Shown piece after piece: positions 22,747 to 31,233 of a stretch of DNA of 32,450 bases. Position 1 is the stretch's first letter, and each line of letters starts with the position of its first letter. The stretch is taken from positions 1 through 32,450 of the forward strand of contig CAMDWG010000028.1 of assembly GCA_945878375.1 (NCBI GenBank), read 5' to 3'. Made by a program: the position numbers and the translations under genes. Origin of the DNA: Roseomonas mucosa. GTDB lineage: Bacteria; Pseudomonadota; Alphaproteobacteria; Acetobacterales; Acetobacteraceae. The notes under the pieces are model-generated. The model saw only the letters and a list, made by a program, of their open reading frames with translations, was not told the DNA's origin and searched no databases.

Positions 22747-23203
22747 GGTGGCCTTCGTCTTCCCCAACCCATGCCGGAACGCGCCGCCGCGGAAGCCTTC
22801 CGACACCGGCAAGCTACCGCTGGGCCGACCCTGGGGAAACACGCATCTGCGTCACAACCCTAGTTCACGCAATCGTGAGATGTCGGTCGCCCGTGCGGTA
22901 CCTTTCGGGCTGGACCCGGGGTCTCCTTGTCCCTTGGGCCTTGGACTGGCGGGCTGGTACCCGGACAGCGGAGGAAACAGGTCCAAATCTGCCTCGACCA
23001 ACGACATCACAGAGGAGAACATCTCTCTCGACGGGCTGCTTCTCGGCCGCGGCGCCAAGCCTCGCCGATCCCGATGCGCTGTTCGCGCTGTTGGTGGCGG
23101 CGCATCAAGGGCTTGATGCGGAAGCGTCCCGCTGGTTGGACAGCCCGGCTGTCGCGGCTGCTGGCGAACCACATTGGCGACAGGGATGCGCCGCGTCGAC
23201 GAA
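22747..23203. other. Gap with palindrome and possible gene fragment
   Basis: No complete gene is supported between the Crp-like gene and the Mla operon end. On the plus strand, around 23060-23190, one frame reads DPDALFALLVAAHQGLDAEA and on, with codon choice like a real protein, but it has no start and runs into the lipoprotein gene on the other strand. It may be a decayed gene end. The long palindrome at 23101-23120 lies inside it. Confidence 0.35.
23101..23120. repeat. Perfect 9-bp inverted repeat
   Basis: CGCATCAAG (23101-23109) and CTTGATGCG (23112-23120) are perfect reverse complements separated by GG. It can act as a dyad operator or as a hairpin with too tight a loop. It holds ATCAA-N4-TTGAT, the reverse arrangement of an FNR/CRP half-site pair, so I do not call it an FNR box. 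Confidence 0.55.
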
Positions 23204-23806
23204 TCAGCGCAGGCCGGCCAGGAAGGCCTGTTCGACGGCGGCGAAGGCATCGGCCAGGGCGGCCTCCATCGCGACAGCTTCGGCCGGGGCATCTGCGCTG
23301 GTCCGCAGCGGCGCGCGGCCCTCTACGTCGAAGGTGGTCAGCACGCGTGTCGATGCGCCGCGTTCCAGCAGCATCACGCCGGCGATGCCCGCGCGCGCCT
23401 CGGCCCTGGAGGGAACGGCCTCAAGTCGCGTCAGCTGCGCTTCCAGGACGAGCGTGTGATCAGCCCGGCTGCCGGGCGCTACAACGGCGGCGAAAAGGCC
23501 CGAGGCCTGCAGCCAGTTCCGCAACGCACGCTCCGCCAAGTCTGCCGGTGGGGCCAGCCATTCGTCATAGGGCGCGATGTCGAACCCGCCATCGGCCCGC
23601 GCGCGCCGCAGGCCCAGTTCCTGCAGGCCCGGCACACCGCGCAGGTGCCGCAGCAGCAGCACGCCGGCGCCGCGCGGCGCGGCGCGGCGCTGCGGGCGCT
23701 GCGGGTTCAGGTCGAAGCGGCGCACCGGTACATGGGGCCGGTCGGGGAAGACCGAGCAGCCCGCCACGACAAGCGCGAGGGCGAGAAGCAGGCCGCGGCG
23801 GATCAT
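23204..23806 (-). CDS. PqiC/ABC-type auxiliary lipoprotein
   Basis: A 200-residue outer-membrane-type lipoprotein of the ABC_trans_aux (PqiC/YmbA) family that accompanies MCE transporters. The lipobox is LVVAGC with C17. YDEWLAPPADLAERALRNWL is the family block, and LVLEAQLTRLEAV the strand that follows. The ATG overlaps the MlaD stop by 4 nt. It probably links the MCE protein to the outer membrane. A long GC-rich run (about 23669-23712) in the Arg/Ala-rich segment has repeated GGCGC units. Confidence 0.85.
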   Translation of the reverse strand: MIRRGLLLALALVVAGCSVFPDRPHVPVRRFDLNPQRPQRRAAPRGAGVLLLRHLRGVPGLQELGLRRARADGGFDIAPYDEWLAPPADLAERALRNWLQASGLFAAVVAPGSRADHTLVLEAQLTRLEAVPSRAEARAGIAGVMLLERGASTRVLTTFDVEGRAPLRTSADAPAEAVAMEAALADAFAAVEQAFLAGLR

Positions 23807-24819
23807 CGGCGCCTTTCGGGGGGTGGCGGTGGCGCGCCGAAGATCGACTGCGAGGGCGATGCGCGCAGCGCTTCGGCGGTGGCCCGCAGGCTCGCGGTGG
23901 TGGCGCGGAGGTCGGCCAGGATCGGCACCAGCTCCGACTGGATGTCGCTGGTGGTGTGGCGCGCGGTCCGCAGGGTGCGCTCCATGCCGTCGATGGTGGC
24001 GGGCAGGCGCTGGGTGGTGCGGCGCAGCTCATTCGCCGCCGCGGCAACGCTCGTGATCGCCTCCCGCAGCTCGGGCGCGTTGGTGACGCCGCGGGCGCCC
24101 GCGGCTGCCTCCCGCGCCTCGGCCAACAGGGCTTCCAGGGCGCCGCTGTCCATCATCGCGCGCAGATGCGCCGCGATCTGTGCCACTTCCCGCAGCGCGG
24201 TCGCCAGGTCGCCGTCATTCGTCTGCCGCGACAGCCCGCCGATCAGTGCGGCAATATCGGTTGCTATCTGCTCGATCGGCATCTGGGTGAGGCGCTCCAC
24301 CAGCGTCTCCGCCGCGCTTCGCACCTGCGCCACCGTGGAGGGAATGGCGGGAACGAAGGGAAAGCGCGGCGTCCAGGGCACCGAGACCATTGGGAAGCGG
24401 TCGGGGTTCACGAAATCCAGCTCGATATAATTCACGCCCGTGATGCCCTGCGAGCTGATGCGCGCACGCAGCCCAATGGCGATCGCTTCCTGTGCCGTGG
24501 GAACCTCGCCAATCCGGGTAGGATCCACGGCGAAGCGGATCACGACCAGCTGGAAGGCCTCGGTATAGGCCACGCCCTCTCGGCGCCGGTATTCGGCGGA
24601 GGCGAGGCCGATTTCCGTCACCCGGCCGATCGGGACGCCGCGGTAGCTCACCGGCGCCCCGACATCGAGGCCCTGCACGGATTCGCGCGAATAGGTCTCC
24701 AGCGTGACCATCGGCCCGCCGGACCGCTGGCCGAGAAGGAACACCACGAACACCGTCGCGAGCAGGATGCCCGCCAGCACCAGCAGGCCGACGCGGAGAT
24801 AGAGGGCAGAGGACTTCAT
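23803..24819 (-). CDS. mlaD: MlaD-like MCE protein
   Basis: A 338-residue lipid-binding subunit with one N-terminal membrane helix (about 7-30, VGLLVLAGILLATVFVVFLL) and an MCE domain (VTLETYSRESVQGLDVG, APVSYRGVPIGRVTEIGL, GVNYIELDF). Residues about 160-330 are helical and rich in Ala/Arg/Leu, likely forming the periplasmic tube, and the end is a proline- and arginine-rich PPPPERRR tail. It is longer than E. coli MlaD (183 residues) and closer to the long alphaproteobacterial forms. Four-base overlaps on both sides show tight coupling with mlaF and the lipoprotein gene. Confidence 0.9.
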   Translation of the reverse strand: MKSSALYLRVGLLVLAGILLATVFVVFLLGQRSGGPMVTLETYSRESVQGLDVGAPVSYRGVPIGRVTEIGLASAEYRRREGVAYTEAFQLVVIRFAVDPTRIGEVPTAQEAIAIGLRARISSQGITGVNYIELDFVNPDRFPMVSVPWTPRFPFVPAIPSTVAQVRSAAETLVERLTQMPIEQIATDIAALIGGLSRQTNDGDLATALREVAQIAAHLRAMMDSGALEALLAEAREAAAGARGVTNAPELREAITSVAAAANELRRTTQRLPATIDGMERTLRTARHTTSDIQSELVPILADLRATTASLRATAEALRASPSQSIFGAPPPPPERRR

Positions 24820-25583
24820 GCCGCCTCGCGCCGGAAGAAGGCGCGCACCGTCGGATGTACGTTTTCATCCCGCAGCTGGCGTGGATCGCCTTCCGCGATC
24901 ATCCCCTGCGCGTCGCGGTCCAGCATGATGCAGCGGTCGCCGATCGCGAGGATCGAGGCCAGTTCATGCGTCACCACGACGAAGGTTGTGCCGAGCGAAC
25001 GCGCCAGGTCCTGGATCAGCGCGTCGAGCCCCGCCGAGGTGATCGGGTCGAGACCCGCCGAGGGCTCGTCCAGGAACAGGATCGGCGGGTCGAGCGCCAG
25101 CGCCCGCGCGATGCCTGCCCGCTTGAGCATGCCGCCCGAGACCTCCGATGGCAGCCGTCCAGCGGCTTCAGACAGGCCGACCAGGCCAAGCTTCGCGCGC
25201 GCCACCTCGGCCCTTGCGGCGGGGGACAGGCGCGTATGCTCGGCCAGCGGCATCTCGACATTCTCCAGCAGGGTCTGGGAGCCGAACAGCGCACCCTGTT
25301 GCCACATGACACCGATGCGCCGCAGCAAGGCAAGCTGATCGGCGCCTTCCGCCGACCAGACATCGGTGCCGAGGATCGAGACCCTGCCCGCAGCCGGCGG
25401 CACCAGCCCGATCATCAGCTTCAGCAGCGTGGACTTGCCGCAGCCGGATCCGCCTAGGATCACGAAGACCTCGCCGCGCCGCACCTCGAACGACACGTCG
25501 CGGAACAGGACACGCGGGCCGAAGGCGGCGGTCAGGTGTTCCGCCCGGATCACCGGCTCCGGCAGGATGGCGGGGGCCGTCAC
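24816..25583 (-). CDS. mlaF: MlaF-like ABC transporter ATPase
   Basis: A 255-residue cytoplasmic ATPase that powers the MCE lipid exporter/importer. Walker A is GGSGCGKS (44-51), the signature is EVSGGMLKRAGIARAL, Walker B is ILFLDEPSAGLDP, and VVVTHEL holds the switch histidine. The VSGGM signature and the TSAGLDALI block match the MlaF/MkL group. It overlaps mlaE and mlaD by 4 nt on each side. Confidence 0.93.
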   Translation of the reverse strand: MTAPAILPEPVIRAEHLTAAFGPRVLFRDVSFEVRRGEVFVILGGSGCGKSTLLKLMIGLVPPAAGRVSILGTDVWSAEGADQLALLRRIGVMWQQGALFGSQTLLENVEMPLAEHTRLSPAARAEVARAKLGLVGLSEAAGRLPSEVSGGMLKRAGIARALALDPPILFLDEPSAGLDPITSAGLDALIQDLARSLGTTFVVVTHELASILAIGDRCIMLDRDAQGMIAEGDPRQLRDENVHPTVRAFFRREAA

Positions 25584-26695
25584 AGCCCCAGCCTCTCATA
25601 GGCGACGGCGAAGACGCCATCGAGCAGGATGATGGCGACGATGCCGCCCACCACCGCGGCGGTCGCCGCATCGCCGACCGCGCGCGGCCCGCGCCCGGCG
25701 CCGAGACCGGCGCGGCAGCCGATGGCGCCGATCGCCAGCCCGAACACCGCCGCCTTCACCAGCCCGCCCAGCAGGTCCGACAGTTGCAACCACGACGAAA
25801 GCTGCTGCAGCACCGTGTTCAGCGGGAAGCCGAGCAGGCCCATGATCATCGCCATGCCCGCCAACCCCGCCAGCGTCAGCAGCAGCGACAGCACCGGCAT
25901 GACCAGCATCCCCGCCAGGACGCGCGGCAGCACCAGCAGCGCCATCGGGTCGATGCCCATCACGCGCAGCGCCGCCACTTCCTCGTTCACGCTCATCGTG
26001 CCGAGTTCGGCCGCATAGGCGCTGCCGGTGCGCCCGGCCAGGATCACGCCCGCCATCAGCGGTCCCAATTCGCGCAGCAGCGAGATCCCGACCAGGTTCG
26101 GCACGAAGATCTCCGCCCCGAAGCGCCGCAGCGGGATGGCCGATTGGAAGGCCAGGATCACGCCCAGCAGGAAGCCGAGCAGGATGGTGAGCGGGAAGGC
26201 GCGCGTGCCGGCTTCGTCCAGGTGGCGCAGAAGCTCGCGCAGGCGGAGCCGCGCGGGGTTGATAAGCGTCCGCGCCGCCGTGACCGTCAATTCGCCAAGG
26301 AAGGTGACGCCATCGCGCGCCGCCAGCCCGCCATCCCACACGGCCTGCCCGATCCGCGCCACCGGCGACAGCCCCCGCTCCGGCTTCGGCCGAGGTGCGG
26401 CCAGCGCGGCCCGGACGCGATCCAGCACCGAGGCTACGGCAGGTGTCGCGCCGCGGATCGCATTCCCCGCCGCCGCCCCCTCCGCGGTCAGCAGCAGCGT
26501 CGCCCCGGTGGTGTCCAGCGCGTCGAGCCGCGCGATGTCGAGCACGGCCGGGCCCTTCGCGGCGGCGGCGACCAGTCGCGGCCACAGCGCCGCCGCTGCT
26601 TCGGTATCCAGGCGGCCGGAGAAGGCGAGCACGGTCGTCCCCGCTTCCTCATGCGTGTCGAAGGCGCCGGGCGGCGGGGCTTCATCTGCGGCCAT
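25580..26695 (-). CDS. mlaE: MlaE permease fused to STAS (MlaB-like) domain
   Basis: A 371-residue permease with an N-terminal STAS domain (about 15-95: TTVLAFSGRLDTEAAAALWP, VLDIARLDALDTTGATLL). The permease part (about 135-370) has the MlaE blocks ALPFTILLGFLLGVILAFQS-like, GRTGSAYAAELGTMSVNEEV and DGVFAVAYERLGL, with several hydrophobic helices. The STAS part does the work of MlaB, which in E. coli is a separate gene, so this fusion is a compact transporter core. It is first in the tight four-gene unit and lies 33 nt after the flavin oxidase gene. Confidence 0.92.
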   Translation of the reverse strand: MAADEAPPPGAFDTHEEAGTTVLAFSGRLDTEAAAALWPRLVAAAAKGPAVLDIARLDALDTTGATLLLTAEGAAAGNAIRGATPAVASVLDRVRAALAAPRPKPERGLSPVARIGQAVWDGGLAARDGVTFLGELTVTAARTLINPARLRLRELLRHLDEAGTRAFPLTILLGFLLGVILAFQSAIPLRRFGAEIFVPNLVGISLLRELGPLMAGVILAGRTGSAYAAELGTMSVNEEVAALRVMGIDPMALLVLPRVLAGMLVMPVLSLLLTLAGLAGMAMIMGLLGFPLNTVLQQLSSWLQLSDLLGGLVKAAVFGLAIGAIGCRAGLGAGRGPRAVGDAATAAVVGGIVAIILLDGVFAVAYERLGL

Positions 26696-26728
26696 CGCCG
26701 CATCAAGTCGGCGGGGCGGGCCCTTCGG

Positions 26729-27976
26729 TCAAGCCGCCAGCGCATGTCGGGCGGCGGCGATGCCCGAAAGCCAGGCGCCGCCCACCGTCCCGGCCAGCCC
26801 GTCATGGCAGGCCTCCCCGGCCAAGCAGAGCCTTCCATCCGCGAGCGGCGTGGCCAGGACCGCCCGCGCTCCGGCCGCACCGACCCGGGCATGGCTGTAG
26901 ACGCCGCGCGACCAGGGATCGCTTCGCCAGGCGGACACCAGCGCGCCCGGGTGGAAGGCATGGGCAGCCCGCGCGCCGAGCCGCGCGGCGATCTCGGCGC
27001 GCACCAGCGCCTCCGCCGCCGCCGGCCCCTCGCGTTCCAGCTGCGCGGCCAGGGGGCCGCCGATCCAGGCGCTGGCCACAGGCTCACCGCGTGGCCAGAA
27101 GGTGATCGGGATCAACTCCTCGCCGTCCACGATGCAGAGGTCGGTGGAGGCGTGGTCGGGCAGGCCGAGCCGGTCGTCGCCAGCCGCGCGCAGCCCCACC
27201 TTGATCGCCGCGCCCAGCGGCAGGTCGTGCGCCGCGACTTGCACGGCCAGCGGCAGGGGTGGATCGAAGTGGATGGCGTTGCCGGCCAGCAGGCTGGTTG
27301 GGATGGTGCAGACCACGGCCTGGGCGGTGACGCTGCCGAACGGCCCCTCCGCCACCGCCTGCCGCCCACCCCAGCGCAGCCGGCTCACGGGGGCGTCCAG
27401 CACCACCGGCAGTGGCGCTGCCAGCCGCGCGAGCAGCGCGCCGAGCCCACCTGCCGGCAGCAGGTTGGCCCCGCCGAGCAGGTTGGCGTGGAAATCCCGC
27501 AGGCTCATCGCCTCCAGCGGCCAGGCGGCGATCACCTGGCCCTGCCAGGCGGCGACCGTCGCATCCCAGGGCCCGCCCCGCGGCGCGGCCTGAGCGGCGG
27601 GGATGTCGGGGCCGGGCGCCGCTGCCCGCGCCGCGATCGCCTGTTCGAAGGCGACCCAGGCGGCGTCATAGGCCGCAACCTCACCGGCCGTCGCGCGGCG
27701 ACCATCGAGAAAGGTGACCTCCCGCCGCGCCGCGTCGCTGTCCTGCAATTCCACGCCCAGCTCCCGCGCCAGGCTGGTCAGCGGATTGCGCGCGGCATCG
27801 TGCAGCCAAGTCGCGCCGAGGTCGAAGGGGACCCCGAGCGAGGTATCGGTCCAGGCCCTGCCGCCGGCACGCGGCCGGGCTTCTAGGATCCGCACGCTGC
27901 GGCCCGCCGCAAGTGCCGTCCGCGCTGCCGCGATGCCCGCCGCGCCGGCACCGATGATGAGGATGTCGCAGTCCAT
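26729..27976 (-). CDS. FAD-dependent amine oxidase-like protein
   Basis: A 415-residue flavoprotein of the flavin monoamine oxidase / NAD(P)-FAD oxidoreductase group. The dinucleotide fold is IIGAGAAGIAAARTAL (about 7-22), followed by LEARPRAGGRAWT, and the FAD-covering end is LCLAGEACHDGLAGTVGGAWLSG. FDLGATWLH is the family block near the flavin. No signal peptide is seen. It lies 33 nt ahead of mlaE on the same strand and may share its transcript, but no biochemical link to lipid transport is known. Substrate (an amine or a related electron donor) is unknown. Confidence 0.88.
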   Translation of the reverse strand: MDCDILIIGAGAAGIAAARTALAAGRSVRILEARPRAGGRAWTDTSLGVPFDLGATWLHDAARNPLTSLARELGVELQDSDAARREVTFLDGRRATAGEVAAYDAAWVAFEQAIAARAAAPGPDIPAAQAAPRGGPWDATVAAWQGQVIAAWPLEAMSLRDFHANLLGGANLLPAGGLGALLARLAAPLPVVLDAPVSRLRWGGRQAVAEGPFGSVTAQAVVCTIPTSLLAGNAIHFDPPLPLAVQVAAHDLPLGAAIKVGLRAAGDDRLGLPDHASTDLCIVDGEELIPITFWPRGEPVASAWIGGPLAAQLEREGPAAAEALVRAEIAARLGARAAHAFHPGALVSAWRSDPWSRGVYSHARVGAAGARAVLATPLADGRLCLAGEACHDGLAGTVGGAWLSGIAAARHALAA

Positions 27977-28047
27977 GCCGCCATAGGGCGCGGCAGCGCT
28001 GCGGCATGCAACCTCGCTTGCGTGACGGGCGGGGCGAGGCCTTCGCG

Positions 28048-28800
28048 TCAGGCCGCCTGCAGCGCCATCAGGGCGTGGATCAGCACACCCGCCGCAACCG
28101 AGACGTTCAGGCTCTCGACCCGGCCGGAGCCGGGCAGCGTGAGGCGATATGCGCAGGCCGCGATGGTCGCGGGGGCGGGCCCCTGCTCCTCATTCCCCAG
28201 CACCAGGGCGAAGGGCTTGTTGCGCGGCAATTGCTCGGGCGGCACGCCGCCCTCGGCCACCGCCGCGACGGTGGTAAAGCGGGGCGCCATGGCGCGCAAC
28301 GCGATGGGAAGGTTCGGCGTATGGCGCAGCGCCAGATGCTCGAGCCCGCCTTCCGCAGTGCGATAGGCCGCATCCGAAAGTCCCGCCTGGCGCGGATCGC
28401 CCGAGAGCAGGAGGCCGGAGCAGCCGAAGAAGGCGGCCGAGCGCGCGATCGCGCCGAGATTGTGTGGATTGCCGACACCATCCAGCACCGGCAGCACGCG
28501 CGCCGCCAGCAGTTCTGCGGGGAAGGGCGCGGCCAGTTCGGGAACGGCTTGCGGCATCGCGACGGCCACGATGCCGCCGTGATGGGCGGTGCCGGCGATC
28601 CGGGCCAGCTCCTCTGGCGGAACCTCGCGATAGGGGCGGCGGGCGGCGGCCATCAGCTTGCAGAGCGGCCCCGCATCCCGGCGCCGGGTGGGCACGTAGA
28701 ACAGGCGCAGCACCGATTGCGGCCTTACGGAAAAGGCCGCGGCGACCGCGGCAAGGCCGGCGATGCGGTCGGTTTCGCCGGGTGGGGCGCTGGCGCTCAT
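28048..28800 (-). CDS. SpoU/TrmH-family RNA 2'-O-methyltransferase
   Basis: A 250-residue SPOUT methyltransferase. The three family motifs are present: NPHNLGAIARSAAFFG, LVLGNEEQGPAP and ESLNVSVAAGVLIHAL. The N-terminal 90 residues form a substrate-binding domain of the RlmB/TsnR type (VLRLFYVPTRRRDAGPL, ELARIAGTAHHGGIVA). ATG 28800 is preferred, with AGGA 10 nt upstream; the frame upstream is unlike a protein. It probably modifies rRNA or tRNA, but motif data cannot choose between rlmB- and trmH-type roles. Confidence 0.9.
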   Translation of the reverse strand: MSASAPPGETDRIAGLAAVAAAFSVRPQSVLRLFYVPTRRRDAGPLCKLMAAARRPYREVPPEELARIAGTAHHGGIVAVAMPQAVPELAAPFPAELLAARVLPVLDGVGNPHNLGAIARSAAFFGCSGLLLSGDPRQAGLSDAAYRTAEGGLEHLALRHTPNLPIALRAMAPRFTTVAAVAEGGVPPEQLPRNKPFALVLGNEEQGPAPATIAACAYRLTLPGSGRVESLNVSVAAGVLIHALMALQAA

Positions 28801-29015
28801 CGGGGCAATGTCCTGGGCGCGGTCAGGTTGGCGGGAGAGCGGGGTGTGGCCGCCGCGCTGACCATATTGGTGGAAGCGGGCATGACCGCCATCTTGCGAG
28901 TCACCGTTCAGGTTGATGGTCACCGACAGGCCCGACACGGCCCGGCGCGGCGTTATCCTAGCGCCTGAGCCGCTAACGCGGAATCGCTGGCGTGGTGAAA
29001 CTCTCCGCTCCCCGA

Positions 29016-30116
29016 TCAACCAGCCGTCGCCTGTGCCACCAAGCCGTCCCCAGGACCGCCGAGGAAGCGGAGATTCTCCGTACGGACCTTCGCGGCGTCT
29101 TCGTCATAGAGGAAGGGCAGGCTGGCGTAGCGCACGCCTTTCGTGACTGGCCGGGCCTCGTGCAGGAGGCTGCAGGAAAACACCACGGCCCCCCCGGCCG
29201 GCGCGACATAGGTATGCGGGCCGTACTCGGGGAAGCAGAGCTCGCCACCCTCATACTCACCCGTGTTGAGATTTAGCGTCACCGCGAAGCGCCGATGCGC
29301 GGTGCCGCGGGTGGTGTTGTCGCGGTGCGGTGCGAAGAAACCCCTGTCGGCCTCATCGTAGCAGGCGACGATGTAGCGCTCGATGCGTGTCGGGTTGAAC
29401 TGGAAGGCTCGGCGGATCTGCGGCAACAGGCGCGCGGAGATGCGGGCGCGGATCTGCGCCTGCAAGGCTTCGTCCTCGATCACCGCATCCTTGCGGCGCT
29501 TATGGCGGCCATCGAGAATGCCGACGGTCCTGCCATCGACATCGCGCATGAAGCCGCTTTCGCCGCCGCCCTGCGCTTCGTACAGCGCGATCAGCCGGCG
29601 GCAGAACGCCGGCTCGAAGACGCGGGGGACGATCAGGACGGGCGCGTGCATCGCAACCCCGGCATGCCCCCCGGGTTCCGGCAACGCAGCCAAGGTCGCC
29701 ATCGCCTCCGCCCCGGCCGCGAGCGGCCAGGTGGCAAAGACACGCAGTGTCGGGTCGAGCAGCAGCCAGCCCTCGCGCAGCGCGCCATCCGGCGCCGTGG
29801 CCCGCAGCGCCCGCCGCGCCGCGCCGTCGTCATCCCACAGCACGCGCCGCACCGGACCATCGACAAGGCGCCCCGCGCCTTCATCCGCGGGATCGGTCCC
29901 GATCACCAGCAGCATGGCGCGCGCGACGGTCAGGTGTTCGGGCCAGGACCCGATCATGCCCGCCACAGCCGCCGCCTTCGCATCGTCGGTGAGGGAGCCC
30001 GGCACCAGCACCATGACCCAACGCCCGCCGAGCGTGTCGAAGGCGAAGCGCGGATTGACAGAGCTGCGGGCGTGGAACCCGGGAACCTGTTCGCCCGGCG
30101 TGCAGGGCTGGCTCAT
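29016..30116 (-). CDS. 2OG-Fe(II) oxygenase with degenerate peroxiredoxin domain
   Basis: A 366-residue two-domain protein. The C-terminal part (about 155-340) is a prolyl-4-hydroxylase-like double-stranded beta-helix, with iron ligands H264 and D266 (APHRDNT) and H319 (LLHEARPV) and the 2-oxoglutarate arginine R329 (KGVRYAS). The N-terminal part (about 1-150) reads like a peroxiredoxin/AhpC fold (GEQVPGF, GGRWVMVLVPGSLTDD) but the place of the peroxidatic cysteine (near residue 45) is D/A, and the only cysteine before residue 172 is C5. So it is probably inactive as a peroxidase. It lies 45 nt after the Ldh_2 gene. A hydroxylated protein or peptide target is likely; which is unknown. Confidence 0.87.
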   Translation of the reverse strand: MSQPCTPGEQVPGFHARSSVNPRFAFDTLGGRWVMVLVPGSLTDDAKAAAVAGMIGSWPEHLTVARAMLLVIGTDPADEGAGRLVDGPVRRVLWDDDGAARRALRATAPDGALREGWLLLDPTLRVFATWPLAAGAEAMATLAALPEPGGHAGVAMHAPVLIVPRVFEPAFCRRLIALYEAQGGGESGFMRDVDGRTVGILDGRHKRRKDAVIEDEALQAQIRARISARLLPQIRRAFQFNPTRIERYIVACYDEADRGFFAPHRDNTTRGTAHRRFAVTLNLNTGEYEGGELCFPEYGPHTYVAPAGGAVVFSCSLLHEARPVTKGVRYASLPFLYDEDAAKVRTENLRFLGGPGDGLVAQATAG

Positions 30117-30161
30117 CGACGGAACGCTCCCACCGGGCTCCCAGGATGATCGGATATGCAG

Positions 30162-31184
30162 TCAGGCATCGTTCCGGATATAACTTGGATGGTCCTCCGG
30201 CAGAAGCCGGAACAGCGCGACCGGCACCTCGATACCATCCGCAGCGGCCGCTGCCGCAAGAAGGTTACGGCGGCTGCCAGGCAGGCGCACGCCTTCATCG
30301 GCCAGCATCGCACTGATGAGAATCTCGACGCGCTCCAGAAAGGCGTCGCGACCCGCGAGCGCGCCGGGGTCGATGGCAATGATCGCCTGGCCGAGCCGGG
30401 GGCGATTGCCGTCCTCCGCGAAGAAGCTGTCCGCCTCGAAGCCGAAGGCGGCACCGGTCAGCGCGCAGCAGAGAAGCTCCACGATCACCGCGAGTAGCGC
30501 ACCCTTGGTACCACCCATGGCGAGCATCGCGCCTGACAGTGCCGCCTTCGCATCCGTCGTCGGGTTGCCCGCCGCATCCAGCGCCCAGCCTTCGGGGATC
30601 GGGCGACCTTCGCGGGCGGCGACCATGATCTTGCCGCGCGCCACCTCGCTCAGCGCCATGTCGATCACCAGCGGATCCCCGATGCGGCGGGGGAAGGCCG
30701 CGGCGACCGGGTTGGTGCCGAGCAGGGCGCGCCGCCCGCCCGGCACCGGCATGGCGGCTGGGGAATTGGTGAAGGCGAGCGCGACAAGGCCACGCCGCGC
30801 GAGGGCCGCGACGGGCAGGCCCATCGCGCCCGAATGGTGGCTGTTGGTGATGCCGGCGAAGGCGATGCCATGCGCCGCGGCGCGGGTCGTCGCTTCTTCC
30901 ACCGCGCGCGCGACGGAGGGATAGGCGAGCCCATGGCCAGCATCGACCAGAACCGCCCCGCCCCGCTCCGCGCGGATCACGGGCTCGGCGCGGCCATCGG
31001 CGCGGCCGTTACGCAGGAAGGCCGCGTATTGCGGCACCCGCGACAGGCCGTGGCCGGACTGCCCCTCCGCCTCCGCCGCCACCAGCGCTGCTGCCGTCGG
31101 CGCAGCCATGCGAGGATTGGCGCCGGCATGCGCCAGGGCGGCACAGGCCAGCATCTCGGCGTCGGCCATTGTCAGGCGGGGCAT
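30162..31184 (-). CDS. Ldh_2 family malate/L-lactate-type dehydrogenase
   Basis: A 340-residue NAD(P) dehydrogenase of the type II malate/lactate family (like ComC, sulfolactate and ureidoglycolate dehydrogenases). The block AAEAEGQSGHGLSRVPQY holds H45 and R49; SHHSGAMG has the catalytic histidine (H116/H117), and GTNPVAAAFPR and LVIDMALSEVARGKI line the cofactor site. These enzymes oxidise 2-hydroxy acids to 2-oxo acids. It follows the Bug receptor by 49 nt, so the receptor may import the hydroxy acid. The exact substrate is not readable. Confidence 0.9.
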   Translation of the reverse strand: MPRLTMADAEMLACAALAHAGANPRMAAPTAAALVAAEAEGQSGHGLSRVPQYAAFLRNGRADGRAEPVIRAERGGAVLVDAGHGLAYPSVARAVEEATTRAAAHGIAFAGITNSHHSGAMGLPVAALARRGLVALAFTNSPAAMPVPGGRRALLGTNPVAAAFPRRIGDPLVIDMALSEVARGKIMVAAREGRPIPEGWALDAAGNPTTDAKAALSGAMLAMGGTKGALLAVIVELLCCALTGAAFGFEADSFFAEDGNRPRLGQAIIAIDPGALAGRDAFLERVEILISAMLADEGVRLPGSRRNLLAAAAAADGIEVPVALFRLLPEDHPSYIRNDA

Positions 31185-31233
31185 GGGATATCTCCGGTCA
31201 TCCGCCCCGCGTCACCACGTATGCCGCCGCGGA

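Noticed and set aside
23101-23120. FNR/CRP box for the Crp-like regulator
   Set aside because: The half-sites are in the reverse order (ATCAA-N4-TTGAT instead of TTGAT-N4-ATCAA) and it is over 350 nt from the regulator's start.
22927-25338. Very long plus-strand open frame opposite the Mla operon
   Set aside because: Rich in Arg, Ala, Pro and His with no motif; it is the usual antisense shadow of GC-rich genes whose real products are clear.
25784-27886. 700-residue plus-strand open frame opposite mlaE and the flavin oxidase
   Set aside because: Same reason: composition of an antisense frame; the minus strand carries complete, well-marked proteins.
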